From contig NZ_VORR01000028.1 in the NCBI RefSeq assembly GCF_007997085.1, forward strand, positions 1 to 55,194: a DNA stretch of 55,194 nucleotides, given 5' to 3'. Source of the stretch: Polaribacter sp. IC066. GTDB lineage: Bacteria; Bacteroidota; Bacteroidia; Flavobacteriales; Flavobacteriaceae. Positions 18,539-27,216 of this stretch are shown here, in pieces. Made by a program: the position numbers and the translations under genes. Below the pieces are notes generated by a model. The model did no database searches. It worked only from the letters and a program-made list of their open reading frames with translations, and was not told the origin of the DNA. Position 1 is the first letter of the stretch, and every line of letters starts with the position of its first letter.

Positions 18539-19834
18539 ATGAAATACATCCAACTTATTTTAGTATTTGTAACTTTTTCTATCACAATTAGTTGCAATAA
18601 CGACCAAACCAAACAAATAACAAATACAAAAGATTACAGAGCATATTTAAATACCAGTAAAAATAAATCTTTAGAAAATGCAGAAAAAGAAGTAAATTTT
18701 TGGGAAACCAAACTACAAAAAACACCAAACCAATATCCTTATCACTCTAAAATAGCTTCAGCAAATTCAAAAATATTTAAGCTTTCTGGCGAGATTAACA
18801 ACCTAAAAGAAGCAGAGAAAAACTTACTTGCTGCCAATCAAAAAACCAATTATAATAGCGCTGGATATTTAAGAAGTTTGGCATCTAATTATATTTCTCA
18901 ACACCGTTTTAAAGAAGCTTTAGAACTTTTAACAAAAGCAGAATATAACGGAGAAAAATTAAAACAGACACACCTTATGTTAATCGATGTTCATTTAGAA
19001 CTCGGAAACATGAGTAAGGTTGGGAAATATTTATCAAAAGTAAAAAACTTTAAAGATTTTGATTATCTAATTAGAGTTTCTAAATACAACGATCATATTG
19101 GTAACTTAAACAATGCTATTAAATATCTAGAAGCTGCTTTAGCAATTGCAAAATCATCTAACAATCAAGATTTAATGCAATGGAATTACACCAATTTAGC
19201 GGATTATTATGGTCATGCAGGTAGAATTAATGATTCTTACAACGGGTATTTAAATGCGCTAGCTATCAACCCAAATAATAGTTATGCAAAAAAAGGAATT
19301 GCTTGGATTGTGTATTCTTATGAACGCAACCCAAAAGAAGCCTTAAGAATTTTAGAAACGGTTACGAGAGAAAATGCGGCGCCAGACTATCATTTATTAA
19401 AAGCAAAAATTGCTGGTTTTATGGGTGATGCTCTAGAAAAAGAGAATCAAACAAAATTATACATAGCAAAAGTTGATGATAAAAATTACGGCGCTATGTA
19501 TGCAAAATACAATATTTTATTATATGCTGATGATACTGCTAATCAATTAAAAGCTTTAGAAATAGCAATAGAAGAAGTAGCAGCAAGACCAACGGCGCAA
19601 TCTTATGATTTATTAGCTTGGTCTTACTACAAAAATGGAAGCATTGAAAAAGCACTTGAAATTTCTAAAAAACACGTAATCGGAAAAACCTTTGAACCAG
19701 AAGCTTTATTGCACACTGCTCATATTTTAAAAGCAAACGGAAATCAAAAAGAAGCACAAAAACTTAAAGCAGAATTATTAGGAGCTATCTATGAATTAGG
19801 ACCAGCTTCAGAGCAAGAAATAAAAAATATATAA
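18539..19834 (+). CDS. TPR-repeat lipoprotein
   Basis: A 431-residue lipoprotein starting at the ATG at 18539: a signal peptide with lipobox ITISC follows directly, whereas the in-frame extension to 18491 would lie in the terminator. The rest is helical pairs with TPR character (RLASNYISQ-like units, NLADYYGHAGRINDSYNGYL, LLAWSYYKNGSIEKALEISK). TPR proteins bind partners. Placed between the DUF4331 pair and a TonB receptor, it is probably a periplasmic-side assembly or capture factor of that locus. The start of the receptor gene is 19 bp downstream. Confidence 0.82.
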   Translation: MKYIQLILVFVTFSITISCNNDQTKQITNTKDYRAYLNTSKNKSLENAEKEVNFWETKLQKTPNQYPYHSKIASANSKIFKLSGEINNLKEAEKNLLAANQKTNYNSAGYLRSLASNYISQHRFKEALELLTKAEYNGEKLKQTHLMLIDVHLELGNMSKVGKYLSKVKNFKDFDYLIRVSKYNDHIGNLNNAIKYLEAALAIAKSSNNQDLMQWNYTNLADYYGHAGRINDSYNGYLNALAINPNNSYAKKGIAWIVYSYERNPKEALRILETVTRENAAPDYHLLKAKIAGFMGDALEKENQTKLYIAKVDDKNYGAMYAKYNILLYADDTANQLKALEIAIEEVAARPTAQSYDLLAWSYYKNGSIEKALEISKKHVIGKTFEPEALLHTAHILKANGNQKEAQKLKAELLGAIYELGPASEQEIKNI

Positions 19835-19853
19835 ACGATTTAAGTACCATATT

Positions 19854-22082
19854 ATGAAAAAGTATACAATACTATTTGTTCTTATTGCTTTCAGCTTACA
19901 ATCGTTTGGTCAAGAATTAAAAGGGCGTGTTTTAAACTCTTTTAAGGAACCTTTAGAGAATGTATATGTCGTAAATACAAGTGTTAACACTCATACACAC
20001 ACTAATGAAAACGGGAGTTTTATCCTAGAAAATACCGCCGTAAAGAATTCAATAGAAGTAAGTATTTTGGGCTATGGTAAAATAACCGTACAAATAACAA
20101 AAGGGCATTTAAAAAACGGAATTACCATCACATTAGAAACCAAAGTATTTCAATTAGAAGAATTGGTTTTAAGAAAAGAAATAAATGCTTTACAAACGAT
20201 TGCAAGAGTAGATTTACAATTAAATCCTGTAAACAATTCACAAGAAATTTTAAGAAAAGTACCAGGTTTATTTATTGGGCAGCATGCAGGTGGAGGGAAA
20301 GCAGAACAGTTGTTTTTAAGAGGTTTTGACATCGATCACGGAACTGATATTACTCTTTCTGTAGACGGAATGCCGATAAACATGGTGTCTCATGCGCATG
20401 GTCAAGGATATTCTGATTTGCATTTCGTAATTCCAGAAACCATTAATAAAATAGATTTTGGCAAAGGACCGTATTATGTAAATCAAGGCGATTTTAACAC
20501 CGCAGGATATGTAGATTTCTCTACCAAAACGAGGCTTCAAAAAAACATGATTTCTGTGAGTTATGGAGATTTTAATTCGATAAGAACCGTTGGAATGTTT
20601 AATCTACTAGAAAATTCTAAAAATGATGACGCCTATGTTGCGGTTGAATATATAGAAACGGACGGACCTTTTGAATCGCCACAAAACTTTAATAGATTAA
20701 ATTTATTTGCAAAATACAATACGTTTTTAAACGGAAAAGATAAATTGACTCTTACAGCATCGCATTTTACAAGCAGCTGGGATGCTTCTGGTCAAATACC
20801 TGAAAGAGCAGTAGAAAACGGAAATATTACACGATTTGGAGCAATTGATGCTACCGAAGGTGGGTACACGTCAAGATCAAATATTAACGTACAATTAAAT
20901 AAAACCTTATCTGACAATGCTACTTTTAAAGCAAATGCCTTTTACTCAAAATATGATTTTGAATTGTTTTCAAACTTTACATTTTTTTTAGAAGATGCTA
21001 TAAACGGAGACCAAATAAGACAAATTGAAGACAGAGATATTTTCGGAATGAACGCCAAAATTATCAATACTAAAAAATATGAAAATGTAGAAGCAAAGTT
21101 TACCAAAGGAATAGGTTTACGGTATGATTTAATTGCTGACAATCAATTATCAAGAACGAAAAACAGAAAAGAATTGTTAGCTAGAATCCAATTTGGCGAT
21201 GTAAAACAAACGAATTTATATGCTTTTTTTAATTCGGAATTTGAAATAGGAAAATTTAAAATTTCGCCAGCAGTTCGTCTCGATTATTTTAAGTTTTTAT
21301 ACAATGATAACTTAAGTACAACGTATGAAACGTTAAGTAAATCAAAAGCAATTATAAATCCGAAATTAAACTTTTTATACGCACAAAATGATAATTTACA
21401 ATGGTTTCTAAAATCAGGGATTGGTTTTCATTCTAATGACGCAAGAGTAGTTTTACAAGAAAATGCTGATAAAATTTTACCAAGAGCCTATGGTTTAGAT
21501 TTCGGAAATATCTGGAAACCAACCAAAAATCTAGTTTTAAACACTGCCATTTGGTATTTATTATCCGAAGAAGAATTTGTGTATGTCGGTGATGCTGGTA
21601 TTGTTGAACCCTCTGGAGAATCAGAACGTTATGGACTAGATTTCGGATTAAGGTATCAATTATCTGATCAACTCTTCTTTGACACCGATGCAACTTTAAC
21701 AAAAGCAAGAAGTTTAGAAAATATTGAAGGGAAAAATTACATTCCGTTAGCACCAAGTTTTACAATGTCTGGAGGGATCTCTTTTAGTGATGTAGGGAAT
21801 TTTTCAGGAGGATTTAGGTATCGATATTTGGCAGACAGGCCGGCAAACGAAGACAATAGTATTGTTGCCGATGGATATTTAGTTAGCGATTTGAATATCA
21901 ATTATAAAATGAAAGACATCAACTTTGGTGTTTCTGTAGAAAATATTTTTAACCTTTCTTGGAACGAAACACAATTTGCGACAGAAAGTAGATTGCAAAA
22001 TGAAGTAAGCTCAATAGAAGAAATACATTTTACGCCGGGTACTCCATTATTTGCCAAAGCAACAATAACGTATCAGTTTTAA
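19854..22082 (+). CDS. TonB-dependent receptor with carboxypeptidase-regulatory-like domain
   Basis: A 742-residue outer-membrane receptor: signal peptide (1-20), a CarboxypepD_reg-like domain (about 22-100), a plug (about 115-225) and a beta barrel ending in ATITYQF. No SusD-like partner follows, so it is not a classic polysaccharide locus. The plug is unusually rich in histidine: His144, His162, His180, His182 and His190, plus His47 and His49 in the N-terminal domain. This hints at metal or metal-complex binding, which is inference. It is co-oriented with the TPR gene 19 bp upstream. The substrate is unknown. Confidence 0.9.
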   Translation: MKKYTILFVLIAFSLQSFGQELKGRVLNSFKEPLENVYVVNTSVNTHTHTNENGSFILENTAVKNSIEVSILGYGKITVQITKGHLKNGITITLETKVFQLEELVLRKEINALQTIARVDLQLNPVNNSQEILRKVPGLFIGQHAGGGKAEQLFLRGFDIDHGTDITLSVDGMPINMVSHAHGQGYSDLHFVIPETINKIDFGKGPYYVNQGDFNTAGYVDFSTKTRLQKNMISVSYGDFNSIRTVGMFNLLENSKNDDAYVAVEYIETDGPFESPQNFNRLNLFAKYNTFLNGKDKLTLTASHFTSSWDASGQIPERAVENGNITRFGAIDATEGGYTSRSNINVQLNKTLSDNATFKANAFYSKYDFELFSNFTFFLEDAINGDQIRQIEDRDIFGMNAKIINTKKYENVEAKFTKGIGLRYDLIADNQLSRTKNRKELLARIQFGDVKQTNLYAFFNSEFEIGKFKISPAVRLDYFKFLYNDNLSTTYETLSKSKAIINPKLNFLYAQNDNLQWFLKSGIGFHSNDARVVLQENADKILPRAYGLDFGNIWKPTKNLVLNTAIWYLLSEEEFVYVGDAGIVEPSGESERYGLDFGLRYQLSDQLFFDTDATLTKARSLENIEGKNYIPLAPSFTMSGGISFSDVGNFSGGFRYRYLADRPANEDNSIVADGYLVSDLNINYKMKDINFGVSVENIFNLSWNETQFATESRLQNEVSSIEEIHFTPGTPLFAKATITYQF

Positions 22083-22111
22083 TTTCCTGAATGGAATGAA
22101 AGGAAATTAAA

Positions 22112-22183
22112 ACTGAACTTGATTCAGTATCAATTGAAGTAATAATAAAGTAAAAAAAAAATCATACTGAACAAGATTCAGTA
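22112..22183. repeat. two copies of a CTGAA..TTCAG palindrome
   Basis: ACTGAA-CTTGA-TTCAGT at 22112-22129 and TACTGAA-CAAGA-TTCAGTA at 22165-22183 are short palindromes about 50 bp apart. A related sequence in the other orientation is at 44518-44533. They look like a dispersed REP-like element. Confidence 0.55.
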
Positions 22184-22223
22184 GTATGTAAAAACATAGT
22201 TTGGTTAGTTTTTAGTTGGATAA

Positions 22224-22254
22224 GAAGCCTGTTGCAGTGATGTAACAGGTTTCT
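22224..22254 (+). terminator. terminator after the TonB receptor gene
   Basis: GAAGCCTGTT pairs with AACAGGTTTC (one G-T pair) around a 10-base loop, followed by a short T-rich stretch. Confidence 0.6.
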
Positions 22255-22609
22255 TTATGCATACAAATTAGTGGTATTATTCTCCTTGCAAAAAACTATT
22301 TCTTACACAAAATACTTCTTTACTTATTATTATTTAGTTTCATAACCTTAAAAAGAACGCTTCCTGTCCGAAAATATTTAGGTGTACGCTTCTTTTACTT
22401 TAAAATTTTACACACAAACCGTAACAAGGTTAATTTAACGGTATAAATACCTTCTTCTTAATGATCACTTAAAATTTCTTCATACCTAATGATCCTTTTA
22501 TAATTGCAGTTAAATAGTGTTAAGAAAATATTAAAATCTAATTTCATTGAAACGTTTTTAAATGTCGGGCGTCTTTTTCATATATAACAAACAATATAAA
22601 ACATTTATT

Positions 22610-22954
22610 ATGAGAAAATTAGCGTCCGTAATTACCATTATTGCAATTAGTTTAGCCACAACTTTTTCTACAGCTGCTGCCGAAAAAGAGTCCTTAAAAA
22701 TCACTAAAAAATTAAGAACAGAAATTATTTCTATGTTGGGAGATAAAATTCCGATTGTACTAACAAAAACAAGTTCTGCAGAAGTTTCTTTTGTAATTAA
22801 TGCTAAAAACGAAATTGTAATTCTTTCCGTAAATTCTAACGTAAATGAGTTAGGAGCTTATATAAAAAATAAATTAAACTACAAAAAAATAAAAGTAAGA
22901 GGAACTTTTAAAGGAGAAATTTACAAAATGCCTTTAAAAATAAATATGGAATAA
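22610..22954 (+). CDS. small secreted protein of unknown function
   Basis: I place the start at ATG 22610, giving 114 residues with a clear signal peptide (cut after ...TFSTAAA). The in-frame start at 22562 would add a non-signal extension. The mature part is basic, with alternating strands (SAEVSFVINAKNEIVILSVN) and a short helix (ELGAYIKNKLNYKKIKV), and resembles small Bacteroidota exported proteins that often appear in several paralogous copies. No function can be assigned. A strong hairpin terminator lies 300 bp downstream. Confidence 0.7.
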   Translation: MRKLASVITIIAISLATTFSTAAAEKESLKITKKLRTEIISMLGDKIPIVLTKTSSAEVSFVINAKNEIVILSVNSNVNELGAYIKNKLNYKKIKVRGTFKGEIYKMPLKINME

Positions 22955-23260
22955 AAACAGAAATTAAACCTATTTATGTCTAAGATAATGTAAATTTTTC
23001 GACTGTAGTTTAGGTTTGTATTGCTGTCTATTTTTTATCTAACAGCTCATAGCTTTGCAATCAATTCCAAAATAATATACATTGTAAAGCATTGGAATCA
23101 AAAATTTTTAAGCATCGCCACTATTTTCAACTAGCGGCAAATTTTATTTTAAAACTCAAGTTTTTGCTGAAAATCAGATTTACTTTAACTATCAATTTTA
23201 AATACATGAATTCGTCGTTTTTAAAAATTGAGTTTTACTGAAACGGGTTGGTTGGTTGCT
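22955..23260. other. intergenic stretch, no gene seen
   Basis: About 300 bp between the small secreted-protein gene and its likely terminator. It holds weak inverted repeats (for example AAACTCAA near 23152 with TTGAGTTT near 23229) but no open frame worth calling. Confidence 0.5.
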
Positions 23261-23298
23261 GCCCAAGATTAGTTTTAAAACTAACTTGGGCATTTTTT
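23261..23298 (+). terminator. strong hairpin terminator
   Basis: GCCCAAG and CTTGGGC bracket a near-perfect inner stem (TTAGTTTT / AAAACTAA), followed by a T run on the plus strand. It lies a few bases from the convergent 76-residue gene. Confidence 0.8.
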
Positions 23299-23301
23299 AT
23301 A

Positions 23302-23532
23302 CTAATCTTCGTATTGTTTCATCTCTTCGTCGTAAAACTCACCGGCCTTGTCCATTAAATCTGCTAATTCTGTTGCAATATCCTCTTCACTTTCACCTGT
23401 TAAATCTTCAAACCATTCTATCTGATCATCTTTTAGATTGATCATAAAACGCGGAAATTCTGTATGCAAAACAAAAATATCTTCTGGATATTTGCTATTA
23501 TCTGCCAATAAAAATTTGGGTAAAGTCATCAT
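23302..23532 (-). CDS. small acidic conserved protein of unknown function
   Basis: A 76-residue cytoplasmic protein, strongly acidic, with a beta-rich first half (PEDIFVLHTEFPRFMINL) and a helical, Glu/Asp-rich second half ending EEMKQYED. It starts with two Met codons; MTLPKFLL is the more natural start. CAAATTTA at 23550-23557 (TAAATTTG on the minus strand) is a possible -7 box just upstream. No function is known to me. It lies 22 bp downstream of the DinB-like gene. Confidence 0.7.
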   Translation of the reverse strand: MMTLPKFLLADNSKYPEDIFVLHTEFPRFMINLKDDQIEWFEDLTGESEEDIATELADLMDKAGEFYDEEMKQYED

Positions 23533-23554
23533 ATAAAATTAGTTTTTGGCAAAT

Positions 23555-24064
23555 TTACAAATATCTTTCCTTAACAATGTTTAAATGATGTAATTGATGG
23601 CCACAAAATAAATATCCAAAAGCTCTCACAGATATTTTGTTTCCAGAAGCTTCTCCTATTCGTAACAAAGCTTCATCAGAAAAACTCGTAAAAAGTGCAA
23701 TTGTACCATCTCTTACAATCTCCATTTCATCTAGCATATCATAATAATCTCTTGAGTTTGCTGCAGAATTATCTGCAAAAAGATCATGATCAAACCCTGG
23801 TAAAGAAGTTGAATCGTTTCTTGCAAACGATAATGCTCTAAAGCAAAAAATACGCTCTGTATCTATAATATGCTGTATCAATTCTTTTAAAGTCCATTTT
23901 CCTTCTTCGTAAGCAAAATCTCCTTTCTCTTTTGGTATAAACCTTAAAAAACCTTCAAACTCTTTTTGAGAACTTCTTAATGCGTCGTAAATAGTATCAT
24001 TATTATTTGTAGCAAGCTGAATGTATTGTTCAAAATACGGAGCATATTCGTTTTTTGGAATCAT
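23555..24064 (-). CDS. DinB-family protein
   Basis: A 169-residue four-helix-bundle protein of the DinB/YfiT-like superfamily. The metal-ligand histidines are in LIQHIIDTERIFCFRAL (first) and FCGHQLHHLNIV (last pair), spaced as in the family. Members are putative metal-dependent enzymes, some being thiol-dependent transferases or hydrolases, but the reaction here cannot be told. It overlaps no neighbour and runs in the same direction as the small acidic gene behind it. Confidence 0.85.
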   Translation of the reverse strand: MIPKNEYAPYFEQYIQLATNNNDTIYDALRSSQKEFEGFLRFIPKEKGDFAYEEGKWTLKELIQHIIDTERIFCFRALSFARNDSTSLPGFDHDLFADNSAANSRDYYDMLDEMEIVRDGTIALFTSFSDEALLRIGEASGNKISVRAFGYLFCGHQLHHLNIVKERYL

Positions 24065-24276
24065 ATCAATAGATTTATGTATGTTTGTTCTTGCGAAAAT
24101 AAAGATTTTTTTAGAAGAAATTATACGAACCGTTTAAATAGTAAAATATAAATTATTTTTTTTTAATTTATATTTTAAAACAAAATCTATGTTTATAGTT
24201 TTCGCTTTTACAAAATAACAATTTTAATTAAAACCTCTTTATAGGGTCTCCCTACATCTTTTTAATTTATTTTTTT

Positions 24277-25512
24277 ATGACAAAATTATTCATCAACATT
24301 AAAGAACTTCTTCAAGTTAGAGATGCAGCTACTTTAAAAGTTTGTGGTAAAGAAATGAGTATTTTACCAACGATTAAAAATGCTTTTTTATGCATAGAAA
24401 ATGATCTTATTAAAGATTTTGGGTTGATGAAAAATAGGCCTACATTTTCTGTTGATGAAACGATAGATTGCAGCGGTCAAATAATTTTACCAACTTGGTG
24501 CGACTCTCATACACATCTTGTTTTTGCAGGCAATAGAGAACAAGAATTTGTGGATAGAATAAACGGTCTATCCTACGAAGAAGTTGCAAATAATGGAGGC
24601 GGAATTTTAAATTCTGCTAAAAAATTGCAAGAAACATCAGAGAATGAATTATACCAGCAATCTGCAAAAAGATTAGAAGAGGTAATTGCACTAGGAACCG
24701 GCGCTATCGAAATAAAATCGGGTTATGGTTTAACGGTTAACGCTGAATTAAAAATGTTACGAGTTATTAAAAAGCTCAAAAAAAATTATAACATTCCTAT
24801 AAAAGCTACTTTTTTAGGCGCACATGCAATTCCTAAAGAATTTAAAAACAACAAAGAAGGCTATATTGCTTTGATTACTGATGAAATGCTGCCAAAAATA
24901 GCCGAAGAAAATTTAGCCGATTTTATAGATGTTTTTTGTGAAAAAGGATATTTTTCGGTAGCTGAAACAGATCGGATTTTATCCGCAGGAAAAAAGTACA
25001 ACTTAATTCCTAAAGTACATGTAAATCAGTTTAACTCCATTGGCGGCATTCAAATTTCAACAAAAAACAATGCTTTGTCTGTAGATCATTTAGAAGTTTT
25101 AAGTGATGTAGATTTAGACAGTTTAAAAGATTCAGAAACCATGCCGGTTGCGCTTCCCTCCTGTTCTTTTTTCTTGGGGATCCCGTATACGCCAGCCAGA
25201 AAAATAATTGACGCCGATTTACCATTGGCTTTGGCCACAGATTACAACCCAGGTTCAACACCTTCTGGAAACATGAATTTTGTTGTAGCTGCAGCCTGTA
25301 TAAAAATGAAAATGACGCCAGAAGAAGCAATCAATGCCGCAACAATTAATGGCGCTTTTGCCATGAATTTATCTCAAAAAGTTGGGAGTATTACAAAAGG
25401 TAAATTAGCCAATTTTATCATCACTAAAAAAATACCTTCTTATGGATTTTTACCCTATAGTTTTGGCTCTAATTTAATTGATGAAGTGTATATTCGTGGA
25501 AATAAATTTTAA
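24277..25512 (+). CDS. hutI: imidazolonepropionase
   Basis: HutI opens the imidazolone ring of 4-imidazolone-5-propionate to give formiminoglutamate, the third step of histidine breakdown. The 411-residue length is normal. The amidohydrolase metal motif DSHTHLVFAGNREQEF (His78, His80) is present, as are IEIKSGYGL, the FLGAHAIP segment and the late DYNPGSTPSGN motif with its metal Asp. Other hut genes are not adjacent. Its stop overlaps the next start by one base. Confidence 0.96.
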   Translation: MTKLFINIKELLQVRDAATLKVCGKEMSILPTIKNAFLCIENDLIKDFGLMKNRPTFSVDETIDCSGQIILPTWCDSHTHLVFAGNREQEFVDRINGLSYEEVANNGGGILNSAKKLQETSENELYQQSAKRLEEVIALGTGAIEIKSGYGLTVNAELKMLRVIKKLKKNYNIPIKATFLGAHAIPKEFKNNKEGYIALITDEMLPKIAEENLADFIDVFCEKGYFSVAETDRILSAGKKYNLIPKVHVNQFNSIGGIQISTKNNALSVDHLEVLSDVDLDSLKDSETMPVALPSCSFFLGIPYTPARKIIDADLPLALATDYNPGSTPSGNMNFVVAAACIKMKMTPEEAINAATINGAFAMNLSQKVGSITKGKLANFIITKKIPSYGFLPYSFGSNLIDEVYIRGNKF

Positions 25513-26006
25513 TGCTTTTTAGAATCTTTTCATATTTTAAATTCTTACTAAACGCTTCAAATCAACATGGAGTTCATTCTCCGTTTGTGTATAATTTTGT
25601 GACAAAAGGTTTGTACAAAAAAGGGAATATAAACATCAAATTAAAAGACTTTAATTTTGATGAAGCTCTTTCTAAAAAAGAAGAGAAAATTTTAAAAAAA
25701 ATTATAAAATACATTAAACCTACGGCCATACTTACAAATTTAAAAAACGAGAGCGCCCGCTTAAACAAAGAGATCAATTTACTGTACTTTAACTATTTAG
25801 AAGAAAATATAATAATTAACGTAAGCAAACAATATCCCAATAGTTTTGTTGTTATCAGAGCTATTCATCAAAATACTTCGTCAGAAAAAAGTTGGATACA
25901 AATTACACAATTACAAGAAGCAACAGTAACGATAGATTTATTTTATTTTGGTTTAATTTTCTTCAGAAAAAAGCAAGCAAAAGAACATTTTAAAATAAGA
26001 ACTTAA
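25512..26006 (+). CDS. shortened relative of a class I SAM methyltransferase
   Basis: A 164-residue protein whose two ends look like a Bacteroidota methyltransferase family of about 230-260 residues: an N-terminal NQHGVHSPFVYNFVTKGLY segment and a C-terminal VTIDLFYFGLIFFRKKQAKEH. The middle, where the glycine-rich SAM-binding loop should be, is reduced to about 90 residues and reads AILTNLKNESARL with no glycine motif. It therefore probably cannot bind SAM and may be a decayed gene or a repurposed protein. It starts inside the hutI stop codon (ATG overlapping TAA), so the two are coupled. Confidence 0.65.
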   Translation: MLFRIFSYFKFLLNASNQHGVHSPFVYNFVTKGLYKKGNINIKLKDFNFDEALSKKEEKILKKIIKYIKPTAILTNLKNESARLNKEINLLYFNYLEENIIINVSKQYPNSFVVIRAIHQNTSSEKSWIQITQLQEATVTIDLFYFGLIFFRKKQAKEHFKIRT

Positions 26007-26069
26007 AATGATATTCTTTTAAAACTGTTAAATTATGCGAACCTGTAACGATACAAAACTCAATCTTCG

Positions 26070-26077
26070 TAACTTTG
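26070..26077 (+). promoter_or_regulatory. candidate -7 box of the adenosyltransferase gene
   Basis: TAACTTTG fits the TAnnTTTG consensus and ends about 33 bases before the ATG at 26111. No clear TTG lies at the expected distance upstream. Confidence 0.35.
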
Positions 26078-26110
26078 ATTTTTAAAAATTTAAAACTTGA
26101 ACTTTTTAGC

Positions 26111-26686
26111 ATGAAAATATATACAAAAACAGGCGATAACGGCACAACAGCTTTATTTGGTGGCACAAGAGTAAAAAAATACAATTCGCGCATAGAAAGT
26201 TACGGAACTGTAGATGAATTAAACTCTTATATTGGTTTGATAAAAGACCAAGAAATAAGCAAAGAAGCAAAAATATCTTTACTAAAAATTCAGAATGAAT
26301 TATTCACTTTAGGCGCTATGTTGGCAACTCCGCCAGAAAAAGAAACCTTAAAAAACGGAAAAGAGCGGTTAAATATTCCTAAAATAGATGATGATTCTAT
26401 TCTTTTTTTAGAAAATGAAATTGATAAAATGGATGAAGTTCTTCCGCAAATGACTCATTTCATATTACCAGGAGGCCATCAAGCAGTGTCATTTTGTCAC
26501 GTTGCAAGATGTGTTTGCAGACGTGCAGAACGTTTATCTGTAGAGTTAAATGACGAAGAACCTTTAAACGAGAATGTTTTAAAATACTTAAACCGCCTTT
26601 CTGACTATCTCTTTGTGTTGGCACGAAAATTGACTTTAGACTTGTCAGTAGAGGAAATCAAGTGGATTCCTAAAAAAAATAGTTAA
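26111..26686 (+). CDS. PduO-type ATP:cob(I)alamin adenosyltransferase
   Basis: This enzyme transfers adenosyl from ATP to cob(I)alamin to make coenzyme B12. I choose ATG 26111 (191 residues), because the family begins MKIYTKTGDNGTTALFGG; an in-frame start at 26075 adds unmatched residues. Motifs: the ATP-binding TKTGDNG, VDELNSYIG, FILPGGH, and CHVARCVCRRAERL with the conserved arginines of the corrin/ATP site. It lies alone between the methyltransferase relative and the DUF2795 gene. Confidence 0.94.
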   Translation: MKIYTKTGDNGTTALFGGTRVKKYNSRIESYGTVDELNSYIGLIKDQEISKEAKISLLKIQNELFTLGAMLATPPEKETLKNGKERLNIPKIDDDSILFLENEIDKMDEVLPQMTHFILPGGHQAVSFCHVARCVCRRAERLSVELNDEEPLNENVLKYLNRLSDYLFVLARKLTLDLSVEEIKWIPKKNS

Positions 26687-26801
26687 GTTCTTTATTTATC
26701 GATTTTGAAGAAATTACAAAATTTTTATCAACCTAAATTACTCATTTAATGAAGGTTATAAAAAAAAGTAAGATCTTCGATGTAAATTTCTAAAAAAAGA
26801 C

Positions 26802-26831
26802 TTGCATAATTGCGTAAAAAAATTATTTTTG
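26802..26831 (+). promoter_or_regulatory. Bacteroidota-type promoter of the DUF2795 gene
   Basis: TTG at 26802-26804, a 19-base spacer, then TATTTTTG at 26824-26831. The start codon follows 21 bases later. This is one of the clearest matches in the window. Confidence 0.55.
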
Positions 26832-26852
26832 CACAAAATTAAACATTAAGAA

Positions 26853-27074
26853 ATGTATTGGACATTAGAATTAGCATCTTATTTAGCAGACGCACCTTGG
26901 CCAGCAACCAAAGACGAATTAATAGATTACGCTATTAGAACTGGAGCTCCTTTAGAAGTAGTAGAAAATCTACAGGATATAGAAGATGAAGGTGATGCGT
27001 ACGATTCAATTGTTGAAATTTGGCCAGATTATCCTACAGAAGATGATTATCTTTGGAATGAGGATGAATATTAA
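26853..27074 (+). CDS. DUF2795 small acidic protein
   Basis: A 73-residue protein whose first half matches DUF2795 (WTLELASYLADAPWPATKDE, then LIDYAIRTGAPLEVVENLQ), a helical fold related to DNA-associated domains of unknown role. The tail is a run of acidic and aromatic residues (VEIWPDYPTEDDYLWNEDEY). It is conserved across Bacteroidota and here has its own promoter and terminator, just before secA. The function is unknown. Confidence 0.88.
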   Translation: MYWTLELASYLADAPWPATKDELIDYAIRTGAPLEVVENLQDIEDEGDAYDSIVEIWPDYPTEDDYLWNEDEY

Positions 27075-27091
27075 ACAAATTAATCAAATAT

Positions 27092-27119
27092 AAAAGTCTC
27101 TAAAGAGGCTTTTTTTTTG
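27092..27119 (+). terminator. terminator after the DUF2795 gene
   Basis: AAAGTCTCT pairs with AGAGGCTTT (one G-T pair) around a short loop, followed by nine T residues. Confidence 0.75.
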
Positions 27120-27216
27120 TTTTTGTTTGCCAAAAAAAATGCTTTTACACAATTGATAATAAATTGATTTACAACCAAATAATACAGCTAATTTTAGTTG
27201 ATAAAACTTATATAGA

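Larger units (their letters stand above)
22083..22609. other. intergenic stretch with palindromes and a terminator
   Basis: This 527-bp gap holds two related short palindromes (22112-22129 and 22165-22183), the receptor terminator (22224-22254) and then AT-rich leader sequence before the small secreted-protein gene. No coding region seen. Confidence 0.6.
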
